The position numbers and the translations under genes were made by a program. Positions 16,201-25,202 of a stretch of 64,000 nucleotides of DNA are shown piece by piece. Within the stretch, counting starts at the first letter, position 1; the number at the start of each line of letters is the position of its first letter. The notes beneath the pieces are model-generated. The model searched no databases, was not told the DNA's origin, and saw only the letters and a program-made list of their open reading frames with translations. Source of the DNA: Martelella mediterranea DSM 17316 (GTDB lineage Bacteria > Pseudomonadota > Alphaproteobacteria > Rhizobiales > Rhizobiaceae); contig NZ_CP020330.1 in assembly GCF_002043005.1 (NCBI RefSeq), forward strand, positions 3,366,001 to 3,430,000, given 5' to 3'.

Positions 16201-17199
16201 TTAGTATCGGATACGGTGGCAGAGCGTTTCCGGATCATCGATGATGTCGGGATAGGCCGCCGCGATGTCCTCAAACGCGGTCTCGCCGGAGATCAGCGCA
16301 TCGAGGCGGTCGTCTTCAAGCAGGGCAATCGCCTTGGCCAGACGACGGGCAAAGGTCCAGCGGGCGCGTCGAGCGGGCGGCAGCGCGCCGACCTGCGAAC
16401 CGACGATCGACAGCCGCTGCGAATGGAAGGCCCCGCCGAGCGGCAGCGTCAATTTTCTGTCGCCGTACCAGCTCGCCTCGACAATCCGGGCCTCGAAGCC
16501 CGCGTGATCCAGCGCCTCCGCGAGCGCTTCGCCGGAGGCCGAGGCGTTGATCAGCACATCGAATTCGCCGTCAAGCGCACCGCTCTCGGCAAAGGTCACG
16601 CCGAGCCTCTCGGCAAGCGTCGGCCGCGCCGGATTGCGGTCGACCAGCACGACGTCCGTGCCGATGATCGCGGTGGCGAGGAAGGCACTCAGCGCGCCGA
16701 CAACGCCCGCGCCGAACACCGCCACCCGGTCGCCGGGCATGATTCCGGCATCCCAGACAATGTTGAGCGCCGTCTCCATATTGGCTGCCAGGATGGCGCG
16801 TTCGGGCGGCAGCGATCCTGGTAGCGGCGTGACCATGGCTTCGGCCACGATGGCCGCGCTTTGATGCGGGTGCAGGCAAAAGACGTTGCGGCCGGCCAGA
16901 TGTTCCGGCCCGGTCTCCACGCGACCCACCAGCGCATAGCCATATTTCACCGGAAACGGGAAAACGCCCGCCATGTGCGGTCCGCGCATGCGATCGCGCT
17001 CGCTTTCAGGAACCAGACCGTTGAAAACCAGTGATTCCGTGCCCCGGCTGATGCCGCTGAAAAGCGTCCTGAGCATTACCGAACCCTCGTTGACCGCGCC
17101 GAGTTGTTCCACTTGCAACGCGCAGGTCCGCGACGCCGGAAACCAGAGCGCCCGCGCCGTGTGGCCCGCGCGGTCATCATCGCCAAAACTTCCCTTCAA
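16201..17199 (-). CDS. zinc-type alcohol dehydrogenase-like (MDR) protein
   Basis: 332 aa medium-chain dehydrogenase/reductase. The catalytic-domain segment LFSGISRGTE replaces the usual cysteine zinc ligand by serine, as in the BchC-like subgroup. The nucleotide-binding fold shows GDRVAVFGAGVVG at about 155-167 with LVDRNP after it, suggesting NAD(H). The start is a TTG at 17199 with AAGGAG 9 nt upstream; no in-frame ATG lies nearby. It is the first gene of the four-gene leftward unit, and the divergent promoter region with palindromes (17200-17420) precedes it. The substrate is unknown. An oxidation or reduction step on the side chain made by the PTPS-like protein would fit. Confidence 0.82.
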   Translation of the reverse strand: MKGSFGDDDRAGHTARALWFPASRTCALQVEQLGAVNEGSVMLRTLFSGISRGTESLVFNGLVPESERDRMRGPHMAGVFPFPVKYGYALVGRVETGPEHLAGRNVFCLHPHQSAAIVAEAMVTPLPGSLPPERAILAANMETALNIVWDAGIMPGDRVAVFGAGVVGALSAFLATAIIGTDVVLVDRNPARPTLAERLGVTFAESGALDGEFDVLINASASGEALAEALDHAGFEARIVEASWYGDRKLTLPLGGAFHSQRLSIVGSQVGALPPARRARWTFARRLAKAIALLEDDRLDALISGETAFEDIAAAYPDIIDDPETLCHRIRY

Positions 17200-17239
17200 T
17201 TTTCGACGCTCCTTCCGGCGAACACTTTTTTGTTAAAGT

Positions 17240-17260
17240 CCAGTCGCAGCGTGCGACTGG
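17240..17260. promoter_or_regulatory. palindrome in the divergent promoter between dehydrogenase and ribA-like gene
   Basis: Perfect 9-bp arms (CCAGTCGCA at 17240-17248 and its complement at 17252-17260) around GCG; one more pair can be added outside. A second inverted repeat, GGAACC at 17259-17264 and GGTTCC at 17293-17298, follows. The position between two divergent units suggests a regulator-binding site. No FMN-riboswitch-like sequence was seen in this region. Confidence 0.5.
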
Positions 17261-17420
17261 AACCAATCCACTTACGCGCTAATTACGTATTAGGTTCCAA
17301 TGACTTCGACGCTCTGCCCGTTTGTGAACCGGGACGAGTCGATGGTTTTGTGACAAAACGATGATGCCGCCAGGCGGCGGAATCATACGCGTGCAACATA
17401 GCAGATCAACGCAGGAACAG

Positions 17421-18518
17421 ATGGATAGGTTCAGTTTTCGAGTTTGCACCCCGGCAATGGAGATCGAACGGGCCGTCGCCGAACTGCGCTTCGGGCGCCC
17501 GGTCATTCTGGAGAGTGGCAAGGAAAAGCATGCCGTGCTGGCGCTCGATTGCGCCGCGCCGGAGACCTATGATGCCTTCGCGGCCGCAAGTGAGGATCGT
17601 CACGCGCTGTTCGTCACGGCGCAGCGGGCCCATTGCCTGGGCATTTCATCGAGCCTCGGCATCGCCGTGCCCGCCGAAGGGATGTCGTTCGATGCCGCGG
17701 CGAGGCTTTCCTATGCCCTGGATGCCAAAGCCCCGGGAGAATGGCGTGAGGCCGATCCGGCCATGTCGGCCGCCGCGGAGCTGGCGCGCATGGCGCTGCT
17801 GCTGCCGGCCATGGTATGCACGGAAATCAAGGGTATCGAGGATCGTTTCGAAGCCTGCCACAGGCTCGACTGCGCCCACCTTTCCGATACCAGGCACGCC
17901 CGCCAGGACTTCACCGAGGTCGTGCGCACGCGGGTTCCGCTCAAAGACCTCGGCGATGCGCAGTTTGCGGTGTTTCGCGGCGGGCTTGCGCAGAAGGATC
18001 AGATCGCAATCATCGTCGGAGATCCGGATTTCAGCCGTCCGGTGTCCGTGCGCATTCACTCCTCATGCCTCACCGGCGACCTGTGCGGCTCGCTGAAGTG
18101 CGATTGCGGCGACCAGTTGCGCAACGGCCTCGCCAATCTGAGGGCGGCAGGCGGCGGCGTGCTGATCTATCTCGATCAGGAAGGTCGCGGCACCGGCATC
18201 GGCTCCAAGATGCGGGCCTATGGCTATCAGCACCAGGGCCTCGACACGATCGATGCCGACGCCGAGCTCGGTCTCGAGCCCGACCATCGCCGCTACGAGG
18301 CGGCGATCGCGATCCTGCGGCTGCTGGGCATCTCAAGCGTCGTTCTGCACACCAACAACCCGACCAAGATCGCGGCGATCAATGCCGCGGGCATAAAGGT
18401 GGTGGGGCGGATGCCGACTCATGGCAAGATCACCGCGGAGAACCTGAATTACCTGCGCACAAAGGCGTCGAAGGCCGATCACATATTCGACCCCGAAATG
18501 CTCGCGGCAACGAAATAA
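17421..18518 (+). CDS. GTP cyclohydrolase II with degenerate RibB-like N-terminal domain
   Basis: 365 aa from the ATG at 17421 (AGGA 6 nt upstream); an upstream in-frame ATG at 17361 has no good ribosome site. The C-terminal half is a clear GTP cyclohydrolase II: zinc cysteines C216, C227 and C229 with the spacing of RibA, then DQEGRGTGIG (about 252-261) and LGLEPDHRRY (about 284-293). It should open the GTP imidazole ring to a diaminopyrimidine. Residues 1-180 resemble RibB in outline (IERAVAELRFGRPVIL), but the acidic DDEDRENEGD active site is missing, so dihydroxybutanone phosphate synthase activity is unlikely. The gene is probably a specialised paralogue. It is followed 13 nt later by a phosphotransferase gene. 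Confidence 0.88.
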   Translation: MDRFSFRVCTPAMEIERAVAELRFGRPVILESGKEKHAVLALDCAAPETYDAFAAASEDRHALFVTAQRAHCLGISSSLGIAVPAEGMSFDAAARLSYALDAKAPGEWREADPAMSAAAELARMALLLPAMVCTEIKGIEDRFEACHRLDCAHLSDTRHARQDFTEVVRTRVPLKDLGDAQFAVFRGGLAQKDQIAIIVGDPDFSRPVSVRIHSSCLTGDLCGSLKCDCGDQLRNGLANLRAAGGGVLIYLDQEGRGTGIGSKMRAYGYQHQGLDTIDADAELGLEPDHRRYEAAIAILRLLGISSVVLHTNNPTKIAAINAAGIKVVGRMPTHGKITAENLNYLRTKASKADHIFDPEMLAATK

Positions 18519-18531
18519 CCCCGAGAGCCGC

Positions 18532-19275
18532 ATGACCGACAAGCCGAGCCCCGCACCGCCGCCGCACCTCAAAGCCAGCGCGTTTCTGGTGCTGGGCGTC
18601 GTGTTCGTCGCCGCGCTGGTTTTCTATCAGATGCTGGGCCCGCACCTGATGCTCGGACGCTGGGCGGTGATGTTCGCGGCGTTGCTGCTGTTTGCGATCT
18701 TCACCGTCGTTCTCAGCGCCCTGCCCTATCACCCGCACAGGTCTTTCGGCGCGGCCAACGCGATCACCGCGATCCGGACGGCGATCGTCAGCCTGGTGAC
18801 GGCCTTCGTGTTTTTCGCCGCAGACATGGACGAGCATTCGGCGGTCTGGATCCTGATCGCGCTCGTGGTGGCGGCCTTCGTCCTCGATGGCTTCGATGGC
18901 TATCTCGCCCGACGCTTCGGCCAGGAATCCGCCCTTGGCGCCCGTTTCGACATGGAGGTCGATGCGCTGCTCATACTGGTCCTGTCGGAGGCGGCGCTGC
19001 TGCTGGGCAAGGCCGGTTGGTGGGTGCTTTTGATCGGGCTGATGCGCTATCTCTTCGTCGGCGCGCAATATTTCATGCCGGCGCTGGGTGAGCCCCTGCC
19101 CCCGTCATTTCGCCGGAAGCTGATCTGCGTGGTTCAGGTGGCAACGCTGTGTGTCATCCTCGTGCCGACGATCGTCCCGCCGGTCTCGACGGCGGCGGCG
19201 CTCATCGCGCTGGCTCTGCTGGCCTATTCATTCGCGGCCGACATCCTCTATCTGCTGCGCAAGAGCCGGTCATGA
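18532..19275 (+). CDS. CDP-alcohol phosphotransferase family membrane protein
   Basis: 247 aa with about six hydrophobic segments. The catalytic motif is complete: D119-x2-D122-G123-x2-A126-R127-x8-G136-x3-D140-x3-D144. Members join an alcohol to a CDP-activated lipid or small molecule at the membrane. The long hydrophobic N-terminus (residues 15-62) sets it apart from PgsA and Pcs. The alcohol and CDP donor are not known. Its close spacing after the GTP cyclohydrolase II-like gene suggests one transcript and a shared pathway, which would put the pathway product on a lipid or polyol phosphate. Confidence 0.88.
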   Translation: MTDKPSPAPPPHLKASAFLVLGVVFVAALVFYQMLGPHLMLGRWAVMFAALLLFAIFTVVLSALPYHPHRSFGAANAITAIRTAIVSLVTAFVFFAADMDEHSAVWILIALVVAAFVLDGFDGYLARRFGQESALGARFDMEVDALLILVLSEAALLLGKAGWWVLLIGLMRYLFVGAQYFMPALGEPLPPSFRRKLICVVQVATLCVILVPTIVPPVSTAAALIALALLAYSFAADILYLLRKSRS

Positions 19276-19286
19276 GGTCGCCCGTC

Positions 19287-20213
19287 TCAGGATTTGGCGA
19301 TCCTGCCCCGGTAGAGCGAAACGGCAAACGATATGCCGCCGGGCACGGCAGCGCCCGCCAGCGATATCACCCCATAAAGCAGGCTTGCGGCCACGCCCTC
19401 GGCGCTGGTGAAGCCGAAGAGCGGCCAGAGTGCGGCGGCGGCGGCCTCGCGCGTGCCCCAGCCGCCGATGCCGGCGGGAATAAGCATGGTCATCAGACAA
19501 AGCGGAATGGCTGTGACGGCCGCGATCGCCGGCAAGGGCGCGCCGACCGCGCGCGACGCGATCAGGAATACCGCGATATAGCCGCAGACGATCAACACGC
19601 TGAGGCCGCCCTGCACCACAAACGCCCGGTCTTTCCAGAACACGGCGGCAATATCCGCCCCCACGGCGCGGAAGCGCTGCGGCAGCCATTCCGCCCAGAA
19701 CACGGCGGCAATCACAATGCCGACGATGACAACCGCGCTGACGCCCCATATCAGCGCATCGGCCTGATCCGGCAGGCGTTCGCTCAGGAACAGGGGCCAG
19801 GCCAGAAGACCGATGCAACTCAGGGCGAAAAAGGCGATCTGGCCGGACAGTCTTTCCAGAAACACCGCCGCCGCCGGCCGCTTCCAGCCGCCAACGCCCT
19901 CCATCCGGCTGCGATAGGCCCGCACGGCATCGCCCGCCATGCCGCCCGGCAGGACCAGATTAAGCGCGCTGCTGATGTAGTATTCGCGAATGGCAAGGCC
20001 GAGACCGATCTCCTGTCCGAGCCTTTTGGCCGTGAACCGCCAGCGGTAGGCCGACGCTATGATCTGCACCTGCACCAATGCGAGCGACAGAATAACGAGG
20101 GCGGGCGGCACATCGCGCAAGGCCGCCACCAGACGTTCCGGGCCGGTCAGAGCGATGAGCCCGGCAAGCAGCGCCAGACAGGCGATAACCGAAACGGCGG
20201 CAAGTTTGTTCAA
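19287..20213 (-). CDS. UPF0104 / lysylphosphatidylglycerol-synthase-TM-like membrane protein
   Basis: About 308 aa from a TTG at 20213 with AAGGA 8 nt upstream; the frame is open further upstream but would run into the divergent gene. It has about eight hydrophobic segments. Typical family pieces are YRWRFTAKRLG, ALNLVLPGGMAGDAVRAYR and PAGIGGWGTREAAAAAL. The family includes the flippase-like half of MprF and AglD-type proteins. The catalytic lysyl-transfer domain is absent, so a lipid-translocating or scaffold role is more likely than aminoacylation. It is convergent with the phosphotransferase gene (11-nt gap) and divergent from the sulfatase gene. Confidence 0.85.
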   Translation of the reverse strand: MNKLAAVSVIACLALLAGLIALTGPERLVAALRDVPPALVILSLALVQVQIIASAYRWRFTAKRLGQEIGLGLAIREYYISSALNLVLPGGMAGDAVRAYRSRMEGVGGWKRPAAAVFLERLSGQIAFFALSCIGLLAWPLFLSERLPDQADALIWGVSAVVIVGIVIAAVFWAEWLPQRFRAVGADIAAVFWKDRAFVVQGGLSVLIVCGYIAVFLIASRAVGAPLPAIAAVTAIPLCLMTMLIPAGIGGWGTREAAAAALWPLFGFTSAEGVAASLLYGVISLAGAAVPGGISFAVSLYRGRIAKS

Positions 20214-20293
20214 GCTCTGGTCCTTCGCAACATGCGGGCAGAAATTGCGCGCGCCGCATCTCAATGTAACGTATGGTGCGCGGTGATGGTTTG

Positions 20294-21940
20294 ATGACAA
20301 CAAGCGACAGGCCTGACAAGGGGCGAACCGTCTCATCCCGCGCGGGCTGGATCGCGTTCGTATTTTTCGTCATCCTCAGCTTTGCCGCGCTGATCCTGCC
20401 GGATCACCCGGGCGCGTTCTACGGCGCCGCTTTCCTGCGGTTTCAGCTGGAAGTTCCCATCATGGTGCTGGCGCTGCTGGTGCTGCCGCGACGGATCGCG
20501 ACCGTGCTGGCCGTCCTGTTTGCGTTGGCCATCTTCACGCTGCTGTTCCTGAAGATCGCCGATATCGGCGTGCAATCTGCCTTCCAGCGGCGGTTCAACC
20601 CCTATCTCGACATGAAGATGCTGGCCGATGGCTGGAATGTTTTTTCCGGAACGCTGGGCGCTTGGAAGGCAGGCGTCGCGATCGGGGCGGTCCTTACGGG
20701 CTTTATCGGCCTTCTCGCGCTTTACTTCGGGGCGGAACGGCGGCTGATAAGACTGAGCAAGGCGCAAAAGCGCGGACCGGTGATCGTTGCGCTCACCCTG
20801 CTAGCCATCGGGACCGCGCTCCAGTTCGTCGAGACCCCTGTGCGGGCGGAGATGAAGGCCGTCGCCTATCTCGGCAACCGGCTGGCGCTGGTGCAGAAAT
20901 CGGTCGCGGATATGCAGCGGTTCGAGCGCGATCTGGCCGCCGCTGACGAGATCGGTTCCAGAAACGATCTGTTTGGCGCGATCAGGGGCCGCGACGTCAT
21001 TCTCGTCTTCATCGAATCCTACGGGCGCAGCGCCGTGGAAGATCCGCTCTACAGTCCGGTGACGGTGCCGAGGCTCGACAATGTCGAAGCCGAACTCACC
21101 GAAGCGGGCTTCTCCTCTGCGTCCGACTGGCTGGTCTCGCCCACCATGGGCGGCTTGAGCTGGCTTGCCCATGGCACGTTTCTCTCCGGCCTGTGGACCG
21201 ACAGCCAGGCCCGCTACGACCGGCTGATGATCAGCGACCGGCAAAGCCTGAACAACCTGTTCCGCCAGGCCGGATGGCGCACGGCTGCGGTCATGCCGGC
21301 AATCACCATGGACTGGCCGGAAGCCGCCTATTACGGCTATGACGAGGTTTTCGCGTCGGGCGATCTCGGCTATCTCGGCAAGCCCTTCAACTGGATCACC
21401 ATGCCGGATCAATACACGCTATCGGCGTTTGATCGCTTGGTGCGCCAGCCCGCCCGTGCCGAGGGCAAACCGCTGATGGCGGAAATCGCGCTGATCTCAA
21501 GCCATGCGCCATGGACGCCGGTGCCGAGCCTGATCGACTGGAACGATGTCGGCGACGGCACGGTGTTCGACAGTCAGGCGGAAAGCGGAAAATCACCGCA
21601 GGAAGTGTGGTCGAACCGAGACGATATCCGCGATCACTATATCCGAACCATCGACTATTCGCTGCAGACGGTCGGCGATTACATCGCCCGCTTCGGCGAC
21701 GACGCCGTCTTCATCGTTCTCGGCGACCATCAGCCGGCGCCGGTCGTCACGGGACCCGAGGCATCGCGGGCGGTTCCGGTGCATGTCATCAGCCGGGATG
21801 CCCCCCTCATCGAACACTTCGAGGCGGATGGCTTCACCCCCGGCATGATCCCGGCCCCGGACGCGCCGGAAACGGGGATGGACACGATGCGGGCGAAGCT
21901 CATCGATATCTTTGGCGGACATTCCGGACCGGCGATGTAG
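20294..21940 (+). CDS. membrane-anchored sulfatase / phosphoglycerol-transferase-like protein
   Basis: 548 aa from the ATG at 20294 (another ATG at 20273 would add 7 residues). About five N-terminal membrane segments (residues 12-190) are followed by a periplasmic alkaline-phosphatase-superfamily domain. FIESYGRSAV at about 230 holds the likely nucleophile and metal site, and LGDHQPAP at about 475 the conserved metal-binding Asp-His. The layout resembles LtaS, OpgB and EptA enzymes that move phospho-alcohol groups between lipids and glycans outside the membrane. No Cys/Ser-x-Pro-x-Arg arylsulfatase motif was seen, so transferase or phosphodiesterase chemistry is more likely than true sulfatase. 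It lies at the edge of the pteridine/lipid cluster. Confidence 0.82.
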   Translation: MTTSDRPDKGRTVSSRAGWIAFVFFVILSFAALILPDHPGAFYGAAFLRFQLEVPIMVLALLVLPRRIATVLAVLFALAIFTLLFLKIADIGVQSAFQRRFNPYLDMKMLADGWNVFSGTLGAWKAGVAIGAVLTGFIGLLALYFGAERRLIRLSKAQKRGPVIVALTLLAIGTALQFVETPVRAEMKAVAYLGNRLALVQKSVADMQRFERDLAAADEIGSRNDLFGAIRGRDVILVFIESYGRSAVEDPLYSPVTVPRLDNVEAELTEAGFSSASDWLVSPTMGGLSWLAHGTFLSGLWTDSQARYDRLMISDRQSLNNLFRQAGWRTAAVMPAITMDWPEAAYYGYDEVFASGDLGYLGKPFNWITMPDQYTLSAFDRLVRQPARAEGKPLMAEIALISSHAPWTPVPSLIDWNDVGDGTVFDSQAESGKSPQEVWSNRDDIRDHYIRTIDYSLQTVGDYIARFGDDAVFIVLGDHQPAPVVTGPEASRAVPVHVISRDAPLIEHFEADGFTPGMIPAPDAPETGMDTMRAKLIDIFGGHSGPAM

Positions 21941-21959
21941 CGCCGGCCCGGATTAACGC

Positions 21960-24900
21960 CTATGCCGATGCTGAGCCTTCAGGGCTCGCAGCGGCACTCT
22001 CCCGCCCGTCTCCCCGCAGCACGACGTAGATCGCCGGAATGATCAGCACGGTCAGCGCCGTGGAGGAGGCAAGGCCGAACAGCAGCGAGATCGCCAGCCC
22101 CTGGAAGATCGGGTCGGTCAGGATCACGGCGGCCCCGATCATCGCGGCAAGCGCGGTGAGCAGGATCGGCTTGAAGCGGATCGCGCCGGCTTCGAGAAGC
22201 ACGTCGATCAGCGGTCTGCCAGGCGTGCGCGCATGGCGGATGAAATCGACCAGCAGGATCGAGTTGCGCACGATGATGCCCGCAAGCGCGATGAAGCCGA
22301 TCATCGAGGTCGCGGTGAACGGCGCGCCGAACAGCCAGTGACCGCCGAGAATACCGATGAAGGTCAGCGGGATCGGCGTCAGGATCACGAGCGGCAGCTT
22401 GAACGAGCCGAACTGGGCGACGACAAGGATATAAATCCCGATGATCGCCACCATGAAGGCGGCGCCCATGTCGCGGAAGGTCACCCAGGTCACCTCCCAT
22501 TCGCCGTCCCAGAGCAGCGTCGGATGGGTCTCGTCGTCGGGCTGGCCGTGGAGGACGATGTCCGGCTTCGGCAGATCGCCCCAGTCCATGGCATCGATCG
22601 CATCCTGCACCGCCAGCATGCCGTAGATCGGCGCCTCATACGCACCGGCGAGCTCGGCCATCACCATTTCGGCGGCGCGGCCATTGTGGCGGAACACCGG
22701 ATAGGATGCGGGTTCCTGCGTGACGCTGACGACATCGCCAAGTTCGACCACGCCGCGCCCGCCCGGCAGCGCATTGGCCGGCACCGGGGTCGAGAGCGCG
22801 CGTTCATCGAGCGTGTCGTGCTCCTTCGGCAGCGCAAGCCGGATCGGGATCGGCTGACGCCCGTCGCCGCGATGCGAATAGCCGACCGTTGCCCCGCCAT
22901 AGAGATAGCTGAGCGTGTCGTAGACATCCGATTGTTCGACCCGGTAATATTCGAGATTGTCCTGATCGATGGCAACCCGCATCCGTTCCGGCCGGTTGTG
23001 ATAGCTGTCGTCAAGATCGACGATGAAGGGCACGCTTTCGAAAGCCTCGCGCACCTTGTCCGCCACAGCGCGCCGTGTCTCGGGGTCCGGGCCGTAGATC
23101 TCGGCAAGCAGCGTCCCCATGACCGGCGGGCCGGGCGGCGGCTCCACCACCTTCACCACCGTGCCCTGCGGCAGGTCGAGGCCGTCGAGCCGTTCGCGCA
23201 TGTCGAGCGCGATGGCGTGGCTCGCCCGGTCGCGATCGCCCTTTGGCAACAGGTTGACGGCGACCTGCCCCTGCTCGGGATTGGCCCTCAGGTAATAATG
23301 GCGTACCAGCCCGTTGAAATCGAAGGGCGCGGCGGTGCCGGCATAGGTCTGGAAGGAGACGATTTCTGGCATCTCCGCAAGCCTGTCGACAACCGATTGC
23401 AGCGCCCGGTCGGTGTCCTCGACGGAAGCGCCTTTCGGCAGGTCGAGCACGACCTGGAGGTCGGACTTGTTGTCGAAGGGCAGCAGCTTGACCGTGACAT
23501 CCTTGGTGTAGAACAGCGCAAGCGAGGCAAACGTCGCCAGCGCCACCAGGATGATGAAGGTCCACGCCCGCGCCCGGCTTTTCAGGACAGGCCGCGCGAC
23601 CGCGACATAGAACCGGCCGAGACGGCCGCCGCCGGCAGCACCGTGGGCAGCGCCATCGCCATGAGCTACCGCCTTGCCGCCGAGCTTGATCATCAGCCAC
23701 GGCGTCAGAATGACGGCGACGAAGAACGAGAACAGCATGGCCGCCGAGGCATTGGCGGGGATCGGGCTCATATAGGGGCCCATCATGCCCGAGACGAACA
23801 TCATCGGCAGCAGGGCCGCGATCACCGTCAGCGTGGCGACGATGGTGGGATTGCCCACCTCGGCAACGGCATCGATCGCCGACTGAACGCGCGAGCGGTC
23901 ATCCTGCATCGCCCAGTGGCGGGCAATGTTTTCGATCACCACGATGGCGTCATCGACCAGGATGCCGATGGAAAAGATCAGCGCAAACAGCGAGACGCGG
24001 TTGATCGTGTAACCCATGATCCACGAGGCGAAGAAGGTCAGAAGAATGGTCGTCGGAATGACGACCGCGACCACCAGCGCCTCGCGCCAGCCGATGGCGA
24101 TGCCCACGAGCACGACGATCGAAACGGTCGCAAGCGCCAGATGGAACAGCAGCTCGTTGGCCTTCTCGTTGGCGGTCTCGCCGTAATTGCGCGTGACCGT
24201 CATTTCCACATCGGCGGGGAAAATCTGGCCGCGCACCTGCTCCAGCCGGTGCACGATCTCCTCGGCGATCACCACCGCATTGGTGCCGGGACGCTTGGCA
24301 ATCGCCAATGAGACGGCGGCAGCGCGATCCAGCCCGTCATCGGTGCGGCGGATATCGGTGACGCGGTGTTCGGCCGGCGATGTCGCCAGTACCACATCGG
24401 CGACGTCGCGAACATAGACCGGGCGGCCGTCGCGCGCCGTCAGCAGCAGATTGCCGATCTCGGGCAAGGACTGCAGCGTCTGGCCGGCGACGACGGGAAG
24501 CTGGCCGCCATCCTCGCGGATGGTGCCGACCCGGAAGGACCGATTGGCGCCCTGCACCTTGGCGGCGAGCTGCTGCAGCGTGATGCCGAACAGCGACAGG
24601 CGCTCGGGATCCGGCTCCACGCGGAACTGTTCGGGCTGTTCGCCGACAATATAGGTGAGCCCGATATCCGGCAGTTTGGAGACTTCCACCTGCAGTTCGC
24701 GGGCAAGCCGGGTCAGGTCGTTTTCCGTCCAGCGCCCGGCGGCCTCAGGCGTCGGCCTGAGCGTAACGACGACCGCGGCCACGTCGTCGATGCCGCGACC
24801 GACGATCAGCGGCTCCGGGACGCCGACCGGAATACGGTCCATATTGGCGCGGATTTTCTCATGCACCCGTAATATCGCGGTATCGGCGTTGGTGCCGACC

Positions 24901-25202
24901 TCGAAACGGGCGGTGACGAGCGCGCCGTCGTCATCCGTCTGCGAATAGACATGCTCGACGCCGTCAATGCTCTTAACGATGGTTTCCAGCGGCTCGGTGA
25001 CGAGCTTGACGGCGTCCTCGGCCTTCAGCCCGTTGGCGTTGACATGAATGTCGACCATCGGCACCGAAATCTGCGGCTCCTCCTCGCGCGGCAGCGAGAC
25101 GAGCGCGATCAGGCCAAGCGCAATCGCGGCCAGCAGCAGCAGCGGCGTGAGTGGCGACGTGATGAAGGTGCGGGTGAGCCCGCCTGCGATACCGAGCTTC
25201 AT
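21960..25202 (-). CDS. RND efflux transporter permease
   Basis: 1080 aa inner-membrane pump of the RND/HAE family. The first membrane helix at about 14-36 is followed by a large periplasmic loop, then the helix cluster around 350-480 containing GILVDDAIVVIENIARH with the paired aspartates of the proton relay. A second half repeats the pattern, with a loop at about 560-870 and a terminal helix cluster at about 895-1065. It pairs with the adaptor encoded just upstream (4-nt overlap). No outer-membrane channel gene is adjacent, so a shared TolC-like partner is expected. The divergent ArsR gene suggests control by sulfur species rather than drugs. Confidence 0.93.
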   Translation of the reverse strand: MKLGIAGGLTRTFITSPLTPLLLLAAIALGLIALVSLPREEEPQISVPMVDIHVNANGLKAEDAVKLVTEPLETIVKSIDGVEHVYSQTDDDGALVTARFEVGTNADTAILRVHEKIRANMDRIPVGVPEPLIVGRGIDDVAAVVVTLRPTPEAAGRWTENDLTRLARELQVEVSKLPDIGLTYIVGEQPEQFRVEPDPERLSLFGITLQQLAAKVQGANRSFRVGTIREDGGQLPVVAGQTLQSLPEIGNLLLTARDGRPVYVRDVADVVLATSPAEHRVTDIRRTDDGLDRAAAVSLAIAKRPGTNAVVIAEEIVHRLEQVRGQIFPADVEMTVTRNYGETANEKANELLFHLALATVSIVVLVGIAIGWREALVVAVVIPTTILLTFFASWIMGYTINRVSLFALIFSIGILVDDAIVVIENIARHWAMQDDRSRVQSAIDAVAEVGNPTIVATLTVIAALLPMMFVSGMMGPYMSPIPANASAAMLFSFFVAVILTPWLMIKLGGKAVAHGDGAAHGAAGGGRLGRFYVAVARPVLKSRARAWTFIILVALATFASLALFYTKDVTVKLLPFDNKSDLQVVLDLPKGASVEDTDRALQSVVDRLAEMPEIVSFQTYAGTAAPFDFNGLVRHYYLRANPEQGQVAVNLLPKGDRDRASHAIALDMRERLDGLDLPQGTVVKVVEPPPGPPVMGTLLAEIYGPDPETRRAVADKVREAFESVPFIVDLDDSYHNRPERMRVAIDQDNLEYYRVEQSDVYDTLSYLYGGATVGYSHRGDGRQPIPIRLALPKEHDTLDERALSTPVPANALPGGRGVVELGDVVSVTQEPASYPVFRHNGRAAEMVMAELAGAYEAPIYGMLAVQDAIDAMDWGDLPKPDIVLHGQPDDETHPTLLWDGEWEVTWVTFRDMGAAFMVAIIGIYILVVAQFGSFKLPLVILTPIPLTFIGILGGHWLFGAPFTATSMIGFIALAGIIVRNSILLVDFIRHARTPGRPLIDVLLEAGAIRFKPILLTALAAMIGAAVILTDPIFQGLAISLLFGLASSTALTVLIIPAIYVVLRGDGRESAAASPEGSASA

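Noticed and set aside
17200..17420. Possible FMN riboswitch before the ribA-like gene
   Set aside because: The conserved AGGGTGAAATTC-type core and the multi-helix layout are not present. The palindromes look more like protein-binding sites.
22233..24311. A 692-codon plus-strand reading frame
   Set aside because: It lies wholly opposite the RND permease gene, has low-complexity Arg/His/Asp-rich composition and no family features. It is a shadow caused by high GC.
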